Positions 53,066 to 61,163 are shown, counted from the first letter of the stretch. The stretch: 64,000 nt of DNA from Prescottella equi (GCF_020171745.1 NZ_JAIVAH010000018.1:248001-312000); one strand, 5' to 3'. Made by a program: numbers and translations. The notes: generated by a model not told the origin, from the letters alone.

Positions 53066-53677
53066 TCATTCGGTGATGGCCCTCGCCATGGAGTCTGCGG
53101 AGTACGCGATCAACGCGTCCGATTCGAGGTCTCGAGCCCAGTTGTTGACGAGCGTGTCGGCCAGGCCCATCAAGCCGGACCAGACGAAGGGGATGAGTGC
53201 AGGGTCGTCACGAAGGCTTCGCCCTTCGGCTTCGGCCGCATCCAGCAGCGCGCTGCGCAGTTCGGCGAACTGGCGATCGGTCGATTTACGCAGTGCGTGA
53301 ACCGATTCCCGCTCACCCGCCTCACCGTCGACGTCGCGCCAGGTCGCCACGAGGTGCCCTACCCGCGCCCACTGTCGGGTCGATGCGGGCACTATCCCGG
53401 CGATGAGCGTCGCAACGCCCTCGTCACGAGGCAACGTGGCGATGAACTCGGCCAACTCCACCTGGCTCTCGTGGAGCAGTGCGATGAAGATGTCCTGCTT
53501 GTCGACGAAGTACTGGTAGATCAACCCGGTGCTGATGCGGGCCCGTTTGGCGACCGCGCGGTTCGTGAGGGCGCCGTAGCCGCCTTCGTCGAGTAGTTCA
53601 GCCGCGGCGTCCAAGACTCCGCGACGTCGTGCCTGGGCGTCTCCGTAGACCGAATTGCCGCCGTTCGTTGCTCTCAT
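53066..53677 (-). CDS. TetR-family regulator between the cys and sulfotransferase operons
   Basis: 203 residues. HTH: RRRGVLDAAAELLDEGGYGA, LTNRAVAKRARISTGLIYQY with FVDKQDIF (about residues 17-62); the rest is the ligand-binding domain. It is divergent from the SDR-sulfotransferase-MBL-OYE operon across 77 bp filled by a 70-bp near-perfect palindrome, and it leads leftward into cysQ-cysD-cysNC, 12 bp away. I infer that it represses both directions and that its ligand is the substrate or a product of the module. Confidence 0.87.
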   Translation of the reverse strand: MRATNGGNSVYGDAQARRRGVLDAAAELLDEGGYGALTNRAVAKRARISTGLIYQYFVDKQDIFIALLHESQVELAEFIATLPRDEGVATLIAGIVPASTRQWARVGHLVATWRDVDGEAGERESVHALRKSTDRQFAELRSALLDAAEAEGRSLRDDPALIPFVWSGLMGLADTLVNNWARDLESDALIAYSADSMARAITE

Positions 53678-53680
53678 GGA

Positions 53681-53750
53681 GTCACTGTAGACACAGATTG
53701 ACCAATGATCAATACGTATTGACCAATGGTCAATCTGTGTCTACAGTCAC
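53681..53750. promoter_or_regulatory. 70-bp palindromic double operator
   Basis: Two 35-nt arms meet at AATAC|GTATT; 32 of 35 positions pair. Inside lie two 15-bp sites, TTGACCAATGATCAA (53698-53712) and TTGACCAATGGTCAA (53719-53733), each itself palindromic and 21 bp apart, i.e. two helical turns. The outer parts (CTGTAGACACAGA and TCTGTGTCTACAG) extend the symmetry. The right end is 4 bp before the SDR ATG, the left end 3 bp before the TetR ATG, so the leaders are very short or absent. Confidence 0.9.
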
Positions 53751-53754
53751 AGCC

Positions 53755-54522
53755 ATGACGATCCCTGATGCGAACAGTGTTGTGACATATAACTTCTCAG
53801 GATCACAGGTTTTGGTCACCGGTGGTTCCAACGGGCTGGGCCTGGCGATCGCACGGAGCTTCGTGGCAGCCGGCGCGAAGGTCACGATCACTGGTACCCG
53901 ACGTGGCGCCGGCGACTACGACCACGATCTGAGCGACTTCGACTACCGGCAGTGCGTCATGACCGATCGGGAGCAGATCGCCGACGTCGCGGCCGGGCTT
54001 TCCGCGCTGGATGTCCTGGTGAACAACGCGGGGCAGACCCTCACCCAGAAGGGCGAATGGAATCCGGAGGTCTTCGAGGAATCGCTCTCGGTGAACCTCG
54101 TGAGCGGCTTTCGCATGTCCACCGCGTGCCTGCCGTTCCTGACTGCCAGCGAACTCGACGGCGGCGGAGCCATCGTGAACGTCGCCTCCATGGCCAGCTT
54201 CTTCGCGGTCGGCGTGGTGCCCGGCTACGGCGCGTCGAAAGCCGGCATCGTGCAGATGACCAAGACGATGGGCGCCCAATGGGCATCCGAGAACGTGCGG
54301 GTCAACGCGATCGCCCCAGGTCTCACCGCCACGAACATGACGTCCGGCCTGCAGCAGCGCCCCGAGCACAGCAAGCCTTCCCTCGATCGCACCCCGATGG
54401 GCCGGTGGGCCGATCCCGCGATCGATGTCGCCCCGGTGGCGTTGTTCCTGGCCAGTCCGGCCGCCCGCTTCGTCACCGGTCAGACCCTGCCGGTCGACGG
54501 CGGCTACTCGATCCAGGGCTGA
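53755..54522 (+). CDS. short-chain dehydrogenase/reductase
   Basis: 255 residues. Classical SDR: VLVTGGSNGLGLAIARSFVA (NAD(P)-binding), VLVNNAGQT, INVASMASFF-type Ser strand in AIVNVASMASFFAVGVV, PGYGASKAGIVQMTKTM (Tyr, Lys) and VNAIAPGL. The ATG at 53755 sits at the edge of the palindrome, with no obvious ribosome binding site, so a leaderless transcript is likely. It is first of four rightward genes. It probably oxidises or reduces the hydroxyl that is to be sulfated, or that is released by the hydrolase. Confidence 0.9.
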   Translation: MTIPDANSVVTYNFSGSQVLVTGGSNGLGLAIARSFVAAGAKVTITGTRRGAGDYDHDLSDFDYRQCVMTDREQIADVAAGLSALDVLVNNAGQTLTQKGEWNPEVFEESLSVNLVSGFRMSTACLPFLTASELDGGGAIVNVASMASFFAVGVVPGYGASKAGIVQMTKTMGAQWASENVRVNAIAPGLTATNMTSGLQQRPEHSKPSLDRTPMGRWADPAIDVAPVALFLASPAARFVTGQTLPVDGGYSIQG

Positions 54523-54527
54523 TCTCG

Positions 54528-55796
54528 GTGACCACTATCGCCGGTGGGCGGATCCGGATCACCGACCTGCGCAACCCGGTCCTGACCGACTCCCAACGCG
54601 AGACCTGGGCGTATGCCGAAGCGAATCCGGTGGAGCTCAGCGTTGACGCCGTCCTTGCGTCCGCCGCCGAGCAGGCCGGACTCGACGACTTCGGACCCGA
54701 CGACTTCCACGAGCGTCTCGCCCTGCAGCTCGACGAGATCGACACCGATCCCAACCGTTCCCCGGTCTCGCGGATGGTGACGTTCGCAGGCAGCGTCCGG
54801 TACGCCGCCAACCGGCTGCGGGTGCTCGATCTATTGAAGCGACACCCTGAGATCCACGACATCGAGATCGAATCGCCGATCGTCGTGGTCGGCCTGCCAC
54901 GTTCGGGCACAACGCATCTGGTGAATCTACTGGCTGCGGACAGCCGCTTTCGGTCACTGCCGCTGTGGGAGAGCCAGGAGCCGGTGCCGTTCGCGGGTGA
55001 CGCGGTGGGCCCGGACGGAATCGACCCCCGCATCGTGCGCTCCCAGCGCAGGTGGGAGCAGATGCAGGCCAAGAGCCCGCTCGTCGCCGCAATGCACCCG
55101 ATGAACCCGGAGCATATCCACGAGGAACTCGAGCTCGAGTGCCTGGACTTCTCCAGCTACAACTTCGAGTGGGGATCGTCGATGGCGCCGCGGTGGCGGG
55201 AGTACTACCTGTCGCACGACCAGCGCCCGCACTACGCCTTCATGGCGACGATGCTGAAGGTCCTGCAGTGGCAACGGGGACCGAGCCGATGGATCCTCAA
55301 GTGCCCGCAGCATCTCGAGCAGCTGGGTCCGCTGATGGACACCTTCCCCGACGCGACGGTGGTGATGACCCACCGCGATCCGGTGTCGGTGGTGCAGTCC
55401 GCGGCGACGATGGTCGGATACGGTGCCCGCTCGAACTTCCTCGTACCGGATATCGACGCCGTGTGCGACTACTGGACCGACCGCGTCGGTCGGCTCCTCG
55501 ACGCGGGGACCCGCGACCTCGCACTGATACCCGCGGAGCGTCGAATCGACGTGTATTTCGACAAGTTCATGGCCGACGACGTCGGCACCGTCGAACGCAT
55601 CTACACGCACACCGGAATCGAATTCACCGACGAAGCCCGTGCGGCCGTCGACGATCACATTGCGCATCATCCGCGCGGCGCGAACGGTCAGGTCGTCTAC
55701 GACCTGCGCGCCGACTTCGGTCGCGAGCCGGCCGAACTACGAACCAGATTCGCCGACTACTTCGAGAAGTTTCCCGTGAAAGTGGAGGTCCAGTGA
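54528..55796 (+). CDS. PAPS-dependent sulfotransferase
   Basis: 422 residues, Sulfotransfer_3 type with a ~115-residue helical N-terminal domain typical of mycobacterial and rhodococcal members. The 5'-phosphosulfate loop is IVVVGLPRSGTTHLVNLLAA (about 118-137). The 3'-phosphate-binding strand and helix are TVVMTHRDPVSVVQSAATMV. It should transfer sulfate from PAPS to a hydroxyl of a small, probably lipophilic, substrate. The GTG at 54528 is 6 bp after the SDR stop; its own stop overlaps the next gene by 4 bp (GTGA). The cysQ-cysD-cysNC operon across the palindrome would supply PAPS and remove PAP. Confidence 0.88.
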   Translation: MTTIAGGRIRITDLRNPVLTDSQRETWAYAEANPVELSVDAVLASAAEQAGLDDFGPDDFHERLALQLDEIDTDPNRSPVSRMVTFAGSVRYAANRLRVLDLLKRHPEIHDIEIESPIVVVGLPRSGTTHLVNLLAADSRFRSLPLWESQEPVPFAGDAVGPDGIDPRIVRSQRRWEQMQAKSPLVAAMHPMNPEHIHEELELECLDFSSYNFEWGSSMAPRWREYYLSHDQRPHYAFMATMLKVLQWQRGPSRWILKCPQHLEQLGPLMDTFPDATVVMTHRDPVSVVQSAATMVGYGARSNFLVPDIDAVCDYWTDRVGRLLDAGTRDLALIPAERRIDVYFDKFMADDVGTVERIYTHTGIEFTDEARAAVDDHIAHHPRGANGQVVYDLRADFGREPAELRTRFADYFEKFPVKVEVQ

Positions 55797-57094
55797 GCCC
55801 CCTGTCCGCCGCCCAGATCGACGAGTTCATCAAGAGCCGCCCCGGCAAGATCCTGCTCGACCACGTCTACACCGACGAGGCGGTCCGCCTGGGGGACTTC
55901 ATCTACATGTCACCCGGCTCGAGTGCCGCCTACATGCTGGTCACAGCGGCAGGACGAGTGATCGTCAACACCGGGCTCGGCTACGAGGCGCCGCACCACC
56001 GCAAGCTGTTCGACGACGTCTACCCGGGGCCCACCCGCTACATCATCACGACCCAGGGACATACCGACCATGTCGGCGGCGTCGCGGCGTTCCGTGAGCC
56101 CGGCGCGATCTACGTCGCCAATGCGCTCAACCCGGCGGTGCAACACGACGACGAACGTGTGATCACGCGGATGCGCCAGTGGGCGCCTGTGTGGTTCGGC
56201 CGCGACGCCGGGACTGTCCGCGGCTTCATCGAGGCCCGCCCCGACGTGTCGCCCGCACAGGACATTCCCACCCCCGATCTGATGTTCGACGAGCGTCTCG
56301 AGTTCAACGTCGGTGGGCTGCAGATAGAACTGCACTCCGGCGTCGGCGAGACGGTGGACGGCGCCATGGTCTGGCTCCCCCAGCACCGCATCGCCCTGAT
56401 CAGCAACCTGCTCGGGCCGCTGTTCGGGCACTTCCCGAACCTCAACACCATTCGGGGTCAGCGCTACCGATTCGTCGAACCGTACCTAGCAACGATCACC
56501 AAGCTGCGCGACCTGCGCCCCGCCACCCTGATCACCGGGCGCGGCGAGCCGATCGAAGGCGAGGACCTCATCGACGCGGTCCTCGAGCGGATGCACGACG
56601 CCGTGTCCTACATCCACCAGACGACGCTTGACGGCATCAACGCGGGCAAGGACGTCGAGACTCTCGTGCGCGAGGTGACCTTGCCCGACCATCTGTACGT
56701 CGGGCAAGGCTACGGCCAGGTCAAGTGGGGCGTGAAGACGATCTGGGAGACCTATCTGGGCTGGTTCCACCACAAGGCGACCTCCGAACTTCACGCCGTT
56801 CCGCGCGCGCAGACACTGGCCGACCTGGTCGGGCTCGCCGGCGGAGACGCCGTCCTCGAGCTCGGACGAATGCGCCTGGAAGAGGGCCGAGCCGAGGAGG
56901 CGACCGCCCTCGCCGAGTCGGTACTGGCCCACGCGCCAGGCAACTCGGCGGCGACGACACTCCTTCTCGACTGCCACCGAGAGCTTCTCGCCGATCCGGT
57001 CACCGCCGAGAACTTCTGGGAATCGGGATGGCTCACACATCGCATCAGCCTGCTCGAACAGCAACTCGGATCGCCGGCAGCGGTGGCCGGATGA
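55793..57094 (+). CDS. metallo-beta-lactamase-fold alkyl-sulfatase-like hydrolase
   Basis: 433 residues. MBL domain: YMLVTAAGRVIVNTGLGYEA, YIITTQGHTDHVGGVAAFRE, and a late ATLITGRGEPIEG. The first His of HxHxDH is Gln88; His90, Asp92 and His93 are kept. The region YGQVKWGVKTIWETYLGWFH matches the alkyl-sulfatase dimerisation domain, but the C-terminal SCP2-like domain of SdsA1 is absent. Alkyl sulfatases cleave primary or secondary sulfate esters, releasing sulfate and an alcohol. GTG start overlapping the sulfotransferase stop. The pair could form a sulfation/desulfation switch, though the Gln raises doubt about catalysis. Confidence 0.83.
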   Translation: MSPLSAAQIDEFIKSRPGKILLDHVYTDEAVRLGDFIYMSPGSSAAYMLVTAAGRVIVNTGLGYEAPHHRKLFDDVYPGPTRYIITTQGHTDHVGGVAAFREPGAIYVANALNPAVQHDDERVITRMRQWAPVWFGRDAGTVRGFIEARPDVSPAQDIPTPDLMFDERLEFNVGGLQIELHSGVGETVDGAMVWLPQHRIALISNLLGPLFGHFPNLNTIRGQRYRFVEPYLATITKLRDLRPATLITGRGEPIEGEDLIDAVLERMHDAVSYIHQTTLDGINAGKDVETLVREVTLPDHLYVGQGYGQVKWGVKTIWETYLGWFHHKATSELHAVPRAQTLADLVGLAGGDAVLELGRMRLEEGRAEEATALAESVLAHAPGNSAATTLLLDCHRELLADPVTAENFWESGWLTHRISLLEQQLGSPAAVAG

Positions 57095-57114
57095 CCAATC
57101 GACGAGGGAGTTCC

Positions 57115-58299
57115 ATGAGCACCGAAACGGAGACCGTTGTACCCGATGCGTTCGCCCCGGCACGCCTCGGGCCAGTGACGCTGCGTAACCGCATCATCAA
57201 GTCCGCGACGTTCGAAGGACGAACCCCAAAGGGTCTGGTCACCGACGAGTTGATCGACTTTCATCGCCAATTTGCCACGGGCGGAGTCGGAATGACGACG
57301 GTGGCGTACTGCGCTGTCGCTCCCGAGGGCCGCACCTCGCCGGGCCAGATCCTGTGGACCGACGAAGCCATGCCGGGCTTGCGCCGCCTCACCGACGCCA
57401 TGCACGCCGAGGGTACGGCGGTGTCCGCGCAGATCGGCCACGCCGGTGCGGTGGCGCCGCCGAAGGCACTCGGGAGCACCTCCCTGGCACCTAGCCGCCA
57501 CTTCCATCTGACCACACTGAGTTTCGCGCAGGCGGCAACGGCAGCGGACATCGCGCGGATCAGACAGGCACACGTCGATGCCGCACTCAAGGCAGCCGAG
57601 GCCGGCTTCGACGCCATCGAAATGCACTTCGGCCACGGCTATCTGATCAGCTCGTTCCTGAGTAAGCGGCTCAACCACCGCACGGACGAGTACGGCGGCA
57701 GCCTCGAGAACCGGGCCCGGTTCGCCCGGGAGACGGCCGTCGCGGTCCGCGCCGCTGTGGGCGACCGGATCGCAATCATGGCGAAGGTCAGCATGGACGA
57801 CGGTGCGCCCGGTGGTTTCTGGCTCGCCGAAGCGATCGAGCTGGTCAAATGGCTCGAGCAGGACGGGTCCGTGGATGCAGTCGTCCTCACCGCCGGCAGT
57901 TCGCTCGAGAACCCGCTCTACACGTTCCGCGGGGATGCGCCACTGCGGGAGTTCGGGGCATTGATGAAGCAGCCGCAAAAGCTCGGAATCAAGCTGGTGG
58001 GCAAGCACTTCCTGCGGACCTATCCGTACCAGGACACGTATCTGCTCGACTATGCGCGCCAGGTTCGTGCGGCGGTCGATCTGCCGCTGGTGCTGCTCGG
58101 AGGGGTCACCGGCAAGGAGTCGATCGAACGGGCGATGACCGAGGGCTTCGAGTTCGTCGAGATGGGGCGTGCGCTGCTGAGCGATCCCGACCTCGTCAAC
58201 ACCATTCAGTCCAGGGGCGACGGGCAGTCGTTGTGTATCCACTGCAACAAATGCATCACCACCATCTACGGCGGGGCGCGCTGCGTTCTGCGTCCGTGA
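57115..58299 (+). CDS. old yellow enzyme-family NADH:flavin oxidoreductase
   Basis: 394 residues of the FMN TIM-barrel OYE family: VTLRNRIIKSATFEGRTPKG, AQIGHAGAVAPPKALGST, AIEMHFGHGYLISSFLSKRL with NHRTDEYGG, and ENRARFARE. The His-x-x-His/Asn pair that binds substrate carbonyls is in EMHFGHGYL. The C-terminus has CIHCNKC and a further Cys, resembling the Fe-S half-motif of 2,4-dienoyl-CoA reductases, but the second (NAD/FAD) domain is lacking. It reduces activated C=C bonds. ATG at 57115 with GAGGGAG upstream; an ATG at 57091 overlapping the MBL stop is the alternative. Confidence 0.88.
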   Translation: MSTETETVVPDAFAPARLGPVTLRNRIIKSATFEGRTPKGLVTDELIDFHRQFATGGVGMTTVAYCAVAPEGRTSPGQILWTDEAMPGLRRLTDAMHAEGTAVSAQIGHAGAVAPPKALGSTSLAPSRHFHLTTLSFAQAATAADIARIRQAHVDAALKAAEAGFDAIEMHFGHGYLISSFLSKRLNHRTDEYGGSLENRARFARETAVAVRAAVGDRIAIMAKVSMDDGAPGGFWLAEAIELVKWLEQDGSVDAVVLTAGSSLENPLYTFRGDAPLREFGALMKQPQKLGIKLVGKHFLRTYPYQDTYLLDYARQVRAAVDLPLVLLGGVTGKESIERAMTEGFEFVEMGRALLSDPDLVNTIQSRGDGQSLCIHCNKCITTIYGGARCVLRP

Positions 58300-58366
58300 A
58301 CGCTGCCCCTCGGCGGCTCGGTGGCTCGGCGCGCACACCGGCGCCGAGGCTGGCACTACGTCACTC

Positions 58367-58409
58367 ACGGCGGTGGCCGCCCAGGGGACTCCGGAGCGGC
58401 CACCGCCGT
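58367..58409. terminator. hairpin terminator after the OYE gene
   Basis: Perfect 14-bp arms ACGGCGGTGGCCGC and GCGGCCACCGCCGT around a 15-base loop that can itself form TCCGGA. It lies 67 bp beyond the OYE stop and 22 bp before the end of the convergent small gene. Confidence 0.8.
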
Positions 58410-58430
58410 CGACGCAGAGCCTCGAACGGT

Positions 58431-58622
58431 TCAGGAACCGAAGCCGAGCGATCCGGTCGATGGCGTGACGGGCTCCGGCAGCGCCGGAAGGACGTCCTGG
58501 TGGTGACCCTGGAAGATCTGCTGGATCGGCTCGAACGCATGCTGCCAACCACCGCTCGGCGCAAAGTTCTGGACGAAGTTCTGCCCGTGCTCGGTAGCGG
58601 TGAGGAAGAGGTCGTTCCACAT
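58431..58622 (-). CDS. 63-residue small protein
   Basis: Starts MWNDLFLTATEHGQNFVQNF at an ATG with AGGAG seven bases upstream, an unusually good ribosome binding site. The sequence has an amphipathic N-terminal half with aromatic residues, a His/Gln-rich middle (EPIQQIFQGHHQDVLP) and a Pro/Ser/Gly-rich end. No signal peptide or family recognised. It resembles in size the small cell-wall proteins and porins of corynebacteria, but I cannot support that further. It is flanked by terminators on both sides, so it would be a monocistronic unit. Confidence 0.55.
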   Translation of the reverse strand: MWNDLFLTATEHGQNFVQNFAPSGGWQHAFEPIQQIFQGHHQDVLPALPEPVTPSTGSLGFGS

Positions 58623-58956
58623 GATGTTCTCCTGATTCTTCGATCTGATCCGGCGCGACACCTTCACGTAATTCGTTGTGCCGCACACGAATAACGCTAC
58701 CGATGCGATCGCGGATTTCAACGAATCCAGGCACGCTCACAGCATCTCCGAATCCGGCCCCCAGGTTCCGACGCCGACCGCCGGCTCCCCCGTCCGAATC
58801 TGCTCACCGCCCATGACCCGCGCTGCGCGCCCGGCCACGGGCCGGAACGACCGCCCCGTCGGCCCTCCTGCGTTGCCAGCTTCGGCGGGCAGCCCGGCGG
58901 GCGATGCCAGCTCGTTGGCAGCAGCACGCCAGCGCACTGCCACCCGGATCGACGAA
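58623..58956. other. intergenic stretch, weak small frame only
   Basis: About 330 bp upstream of the small protein. A minus-strand frame 58737-58943 (about 68 codons, ending GEPAVGVGTWGPDSEML) is moderately protein-like, but it has no clear ribosome binding site or family. AT-rich sequence at 58640-58720 probably holds the promoter of the small gene. I see no RNA gene. Confidence 0.35.
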
Positions 58957-58990
58957 AGTGCCCCTCCGGACCGAGGCCGGGAGGGGCACT
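58957..58990 (-). terminator. terminator of the Lsr2-region transcript
   Basis: 11-bp arms AGTGCCCCTCC and GGAGGGGCACT around a 12-base loop, followed on the minus strand by TTTCG; 23 bp after the stop of the hypothetical protein at 59014. Confidence 0.8.
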
Positions 58991-59013
58991 GTTCGCAGTT
59001 CGAAAAGTCAGGC

Positions 59014-59844
59014 TCAGGTCAGCTTGACGGCCTTACCGATCGGCAGGACGCGCTGCTGGTTGTCCACCCACTCGCGCATCACGACCATCTCCTCGCGGCG
59101 CTGCACCGAGTCCCACGTGGCCATCTCGATGTTGCCGACGAGGTTCTGGCTCTCCTTCACCACGCGCTCGCGCTTGGCCTGGACCACCCGGTCGCGATAG
59201 CGCTTGACCGAGATCCGCAGGTCCTGGATGGCGTCGATCTCGCTCTTGATGACCTCGAGCGGCCGGGACACGTCCTCATCGAGCTCCGCCGGGTCCTCGA
59301 TCCCCGCGGTCACCAGACGCTGCTTGAACAGGTGGATGCGGTAGACGTCGTTGTGGACCTTGCGGGCCACGTCGTCGAGCTTCTCGGGCGTGATCCGGAT
59401 CGGCCCCACATCGGCGCCGGCCCAGGCGAGGAACGCCTTGAACAGCGCCACCTCGGTCGCGAGGTACACGAGCAGGGCGACCTCGGTGAGGACCTTCGGG
59501 TCGTCGGGGTGCGGCCGACTCTTGACGCTGAGCAGCTCGCCCTTGACGAGCACCTCGTGCTTGGGGAACACCCGGTGCAGCAGATCCAGGTAGACCCCGG
59601 GGCTCACCTTCTTGGCGCGGATCCGCGTGATCCCCTGCTCGTAGCGGGCGGTCCACTCGCCGCCGTCGTTCGGGATGTCGTACAGGAACACCCGGATCGG
59701 GTCCCCGTGCGAATAGTCCGACGCCTGATCGGCTCCGCCGTCGGCTTCCTCCGCAACAGCGGGCTCGGACGGGGGCTCGATCTCCTGCGGATCGGGCGGC
59801 GCGGCGGCAGAGTTCGCCGCCTCGTTGTCACTGACGGTGGTCAT
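59014..59844 (-). CDS. hypothetical protein downstream of lsr2
   Basis: 276 residues. The first 48 are acidic and Pro/Ala-rich (EIEPPSEPAVAEEADGGADQ), disordered. The rest is alpha-helical: RAKKVSPGVYLDLLHRVFPK, VYLATEVALFKAFLAWAGAD, VHNDVYRIHLFKQRLVTAGI, and a long charged helix LRISVKRYRDRVVQAKRERV. No membrane segment and no catalytic motif. The gene starts 4 bp after the lsr2 stop, so the two are co-transcribed and probably translationally coupled. I recognise no family; a chromatin- or phage-related partner role is possible only from position. Confidence 0.7.
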   Translation of the reverse strand: MTTVSDNEAANSAAAPPDPQEIEPPSEPAVAEEADGGADQASDYSHGDPIRVFLYDIPNDGGEWTARYEQGITRIRAKKVSPGVYLDLLHRVFPKHEVLVKGELLSVKSRPHPDDPKVLTEVALLVYLATEVALFKAFLAWAGADVGPIRITPEKLDDVARKVHNDVYRIHLFKQRLVTAGIEDPAELDEDVSRPLEVIKSEIDAIQDLRISVKRYRDRVVQAKRERVVKESQNLVGNIEMATWDSVQRREEMVVMREWVDNQQRVLPIGKAVKLT

Positions 59845-59847
59845 CGG

Positions 59848-60183
59848 TCAGTGCGCGGCCGCGAACGCCTCGGCGATCTCACGCGAGATGCGCCCGCGGG
59901 TCGAGACGGCGAAACCGTTGCGGGACGCCCACTCGCGGATCTCCTGGGTGCTCGCACCGTCGGTCGCAGGGGTGGCTGCGGCGCGCGGCTTCTGGCGACC
60001 GCCCACCTTGGAAGCGTGCCGGATGTAGTAGTCCAACTTGCGATGGAACTCGGTGGCGTTCTTGTCGTTGAGGTCGATGGTGTACTCGACGCCGTTGACC
60101 GCGAAGCCGATCGTTTCGCCGCCGGTGTCGATGGGCTCACCATCAAGATCATCGATGAGCTCGACAATTACCTTCTGTGCCAC
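59848..60183 (-). CDS. lsr2: Lsr2 nucleoid-associated protein
   Basis: 111 residues. The N-terminal dimerisation domain is KVIVELIDDLDGEPIDTGGE with VEYTIDLNDKNATEFHRKLD, followed by a basic linker (GGRQKPRAAATPATDGASTQ). The C-terminal DNA-binding domain has IREWASRNGFAVSTRGRISR, where RGR is the AT-hook-like minor-groove contact. Lsr2 bridges AT-rich DNA and silences acquired genes as an H-NS analogue in mycolata. GTG start with GGGAG upstream. In mycobacteria lsr2 stands near lysS/clpC; here it pairs with a helical protein of unknown function, so it could be a second paralogue. Confidence 0.93.
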   Translation of the reverse strand: MAQKVIVELIDDLDGEPIDTGGETIGFAVNGVEYTIDLNDKNATEFHRKLDYYIRHASKVGGRQKPRAAATPATDGASTQEIREWASRNGFAVSTRGRISREIAEAFAAAH

Positions 60184-60258
60184 GTGTTACTCCCGAGGTT
60201 CACCAACCAAGCTGCATCGGAAGCCTACGGGACAACCCCACACACAATCCGACGCGGA

Positions 60259-61029
60259 TCACGGTTGCCACGTCGTGGACCGCCGCGCGGCTTCGTAGAC
60301 GGCCTCGACGGCCGCGGGCGGGTGGACATCCTCCCGCCGCAGGAGCCAGCGCGCGAAGTGCATCCGCTGCACGACGTGGACCCCGTCCGGCGGGCTCTTC
60401 ACGGTGACGGCCCGGGCATTCACCGTGACGATCACCGGTACGGCGGGGACGTCGAACCCACACGCCGCGGTGAGCAGTCTCGCCGCCCGCGCCGCCTCAT
60501 GACGACTGTTCCGGATGTACGGCTGTTTCGTGCCGTTCACCAGGAACGCGTTGCCGGCCACCCAGATGTTCGCGCGCGGATGGTGCTTGGCGTTGACGGT
60601 GAACACGCCGCCGGGGCCCACCACGAGGTGGTCGATGTCGCTGCCGCGGGCGCCGACGGGAATCGCGTGGAGCACGCGCCACCGCGGGTCCTTGCGCACC
60701 ACCTTGGCGAGTCGGGCGGCGACCGCCTCCTCGCCGTCGGCGCCGATCCGCCACGCCCGTTCCTCGGTGCGGACCCCCAGCAGCCGGGCGAAGAACGTCT
60801 TCACCGGCGCCGCGTCACCCGCGGCCTCGGCGCGGGCCCGGGCAGCCGCACCCGGCCGCAGCTCGGCGAGGTCGTGGACGGGATCCGCAGGTTTGGGCTC
60901 CGACACGAATTCGCCCACCGGCACCTCTCCGTGGCGCTCCTCCCGCCACGCGGTCGCCGCGGCCGACACCGTGGCCTCACGCTCCGGCGTCCGCGCGTGG
61001 GCCCGACCGGCGTCGAGATCCCACCACAC
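60259..61029 (-). CDS. NERD (nuclease-related) domain protein
   Basis: 256 residues from a GTG at 61029, the first start after an upstream stop. The central NERD domain reads WRIGADGEEAVAARLAKVVR, VLHAIPVGARGSDIDHLVVG with the Asp, and GVFTVNAKHHPRANIWVAGN with AKHH as the equivalent of the restriction-endonuclease QxK/ExK motif. A helical N-terminal region and a C-terminal RWLLRREDVHPPAAVEAVYE follow. NERD proteins are thought to be DNA-acting nucleases or processing factors. It lies upstream of lsr2 on the same strand, 75 bp away. No helicase partner is present. Confidence 0.82.
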   Translation of the reverse strand: MWWDLDAGRAHARTPEREATVSAAATAWREERHGEVPVGEFVSEPKPADPVHDLAELRPGAAARARAEAAGDAAPVKTFFARLLGVRTEERAWRIGADGEEAVAARLAKVVRKDPRWRVLHAIPVGARGSDIDHLVVGPGGVFTVNAKHHPRANIWVAGNAFLVNGTKQPYIRNSRHEAARAARLLTAACGFDVPAVPVIVTVNARAVTVKSPPDGVHVVQRMHFARWLLRREDVHPPAAVEAVYEAARRSTTWQP

Positions 61030-61163
61030 GGCCCGGTGCCCGGAATTGTCGATCTCGGGGGCCGTCGGATGGAGCGATGTTCCCCGCCGCGTAACCGGAC
61101 CGAAAGGTCGTTAGGGTGAAACCACCCATTCGGTTCATTATCGAGGACAACAGGGAGTTTCGA

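Noticed and set aside
53681-53750. Reading the 70-bp palindrome as a terminator
   Set aside because: It lies between two divergent start codons, is AT-rich, and contains two internal operator-like sites; a terminator there would block both genes.
58678-61119. 800-codon plus-strand frame opposite lsr2 and NERD
   Set aside because: Antisense shadow; Lsr2 and NERD on the other strand are clear.
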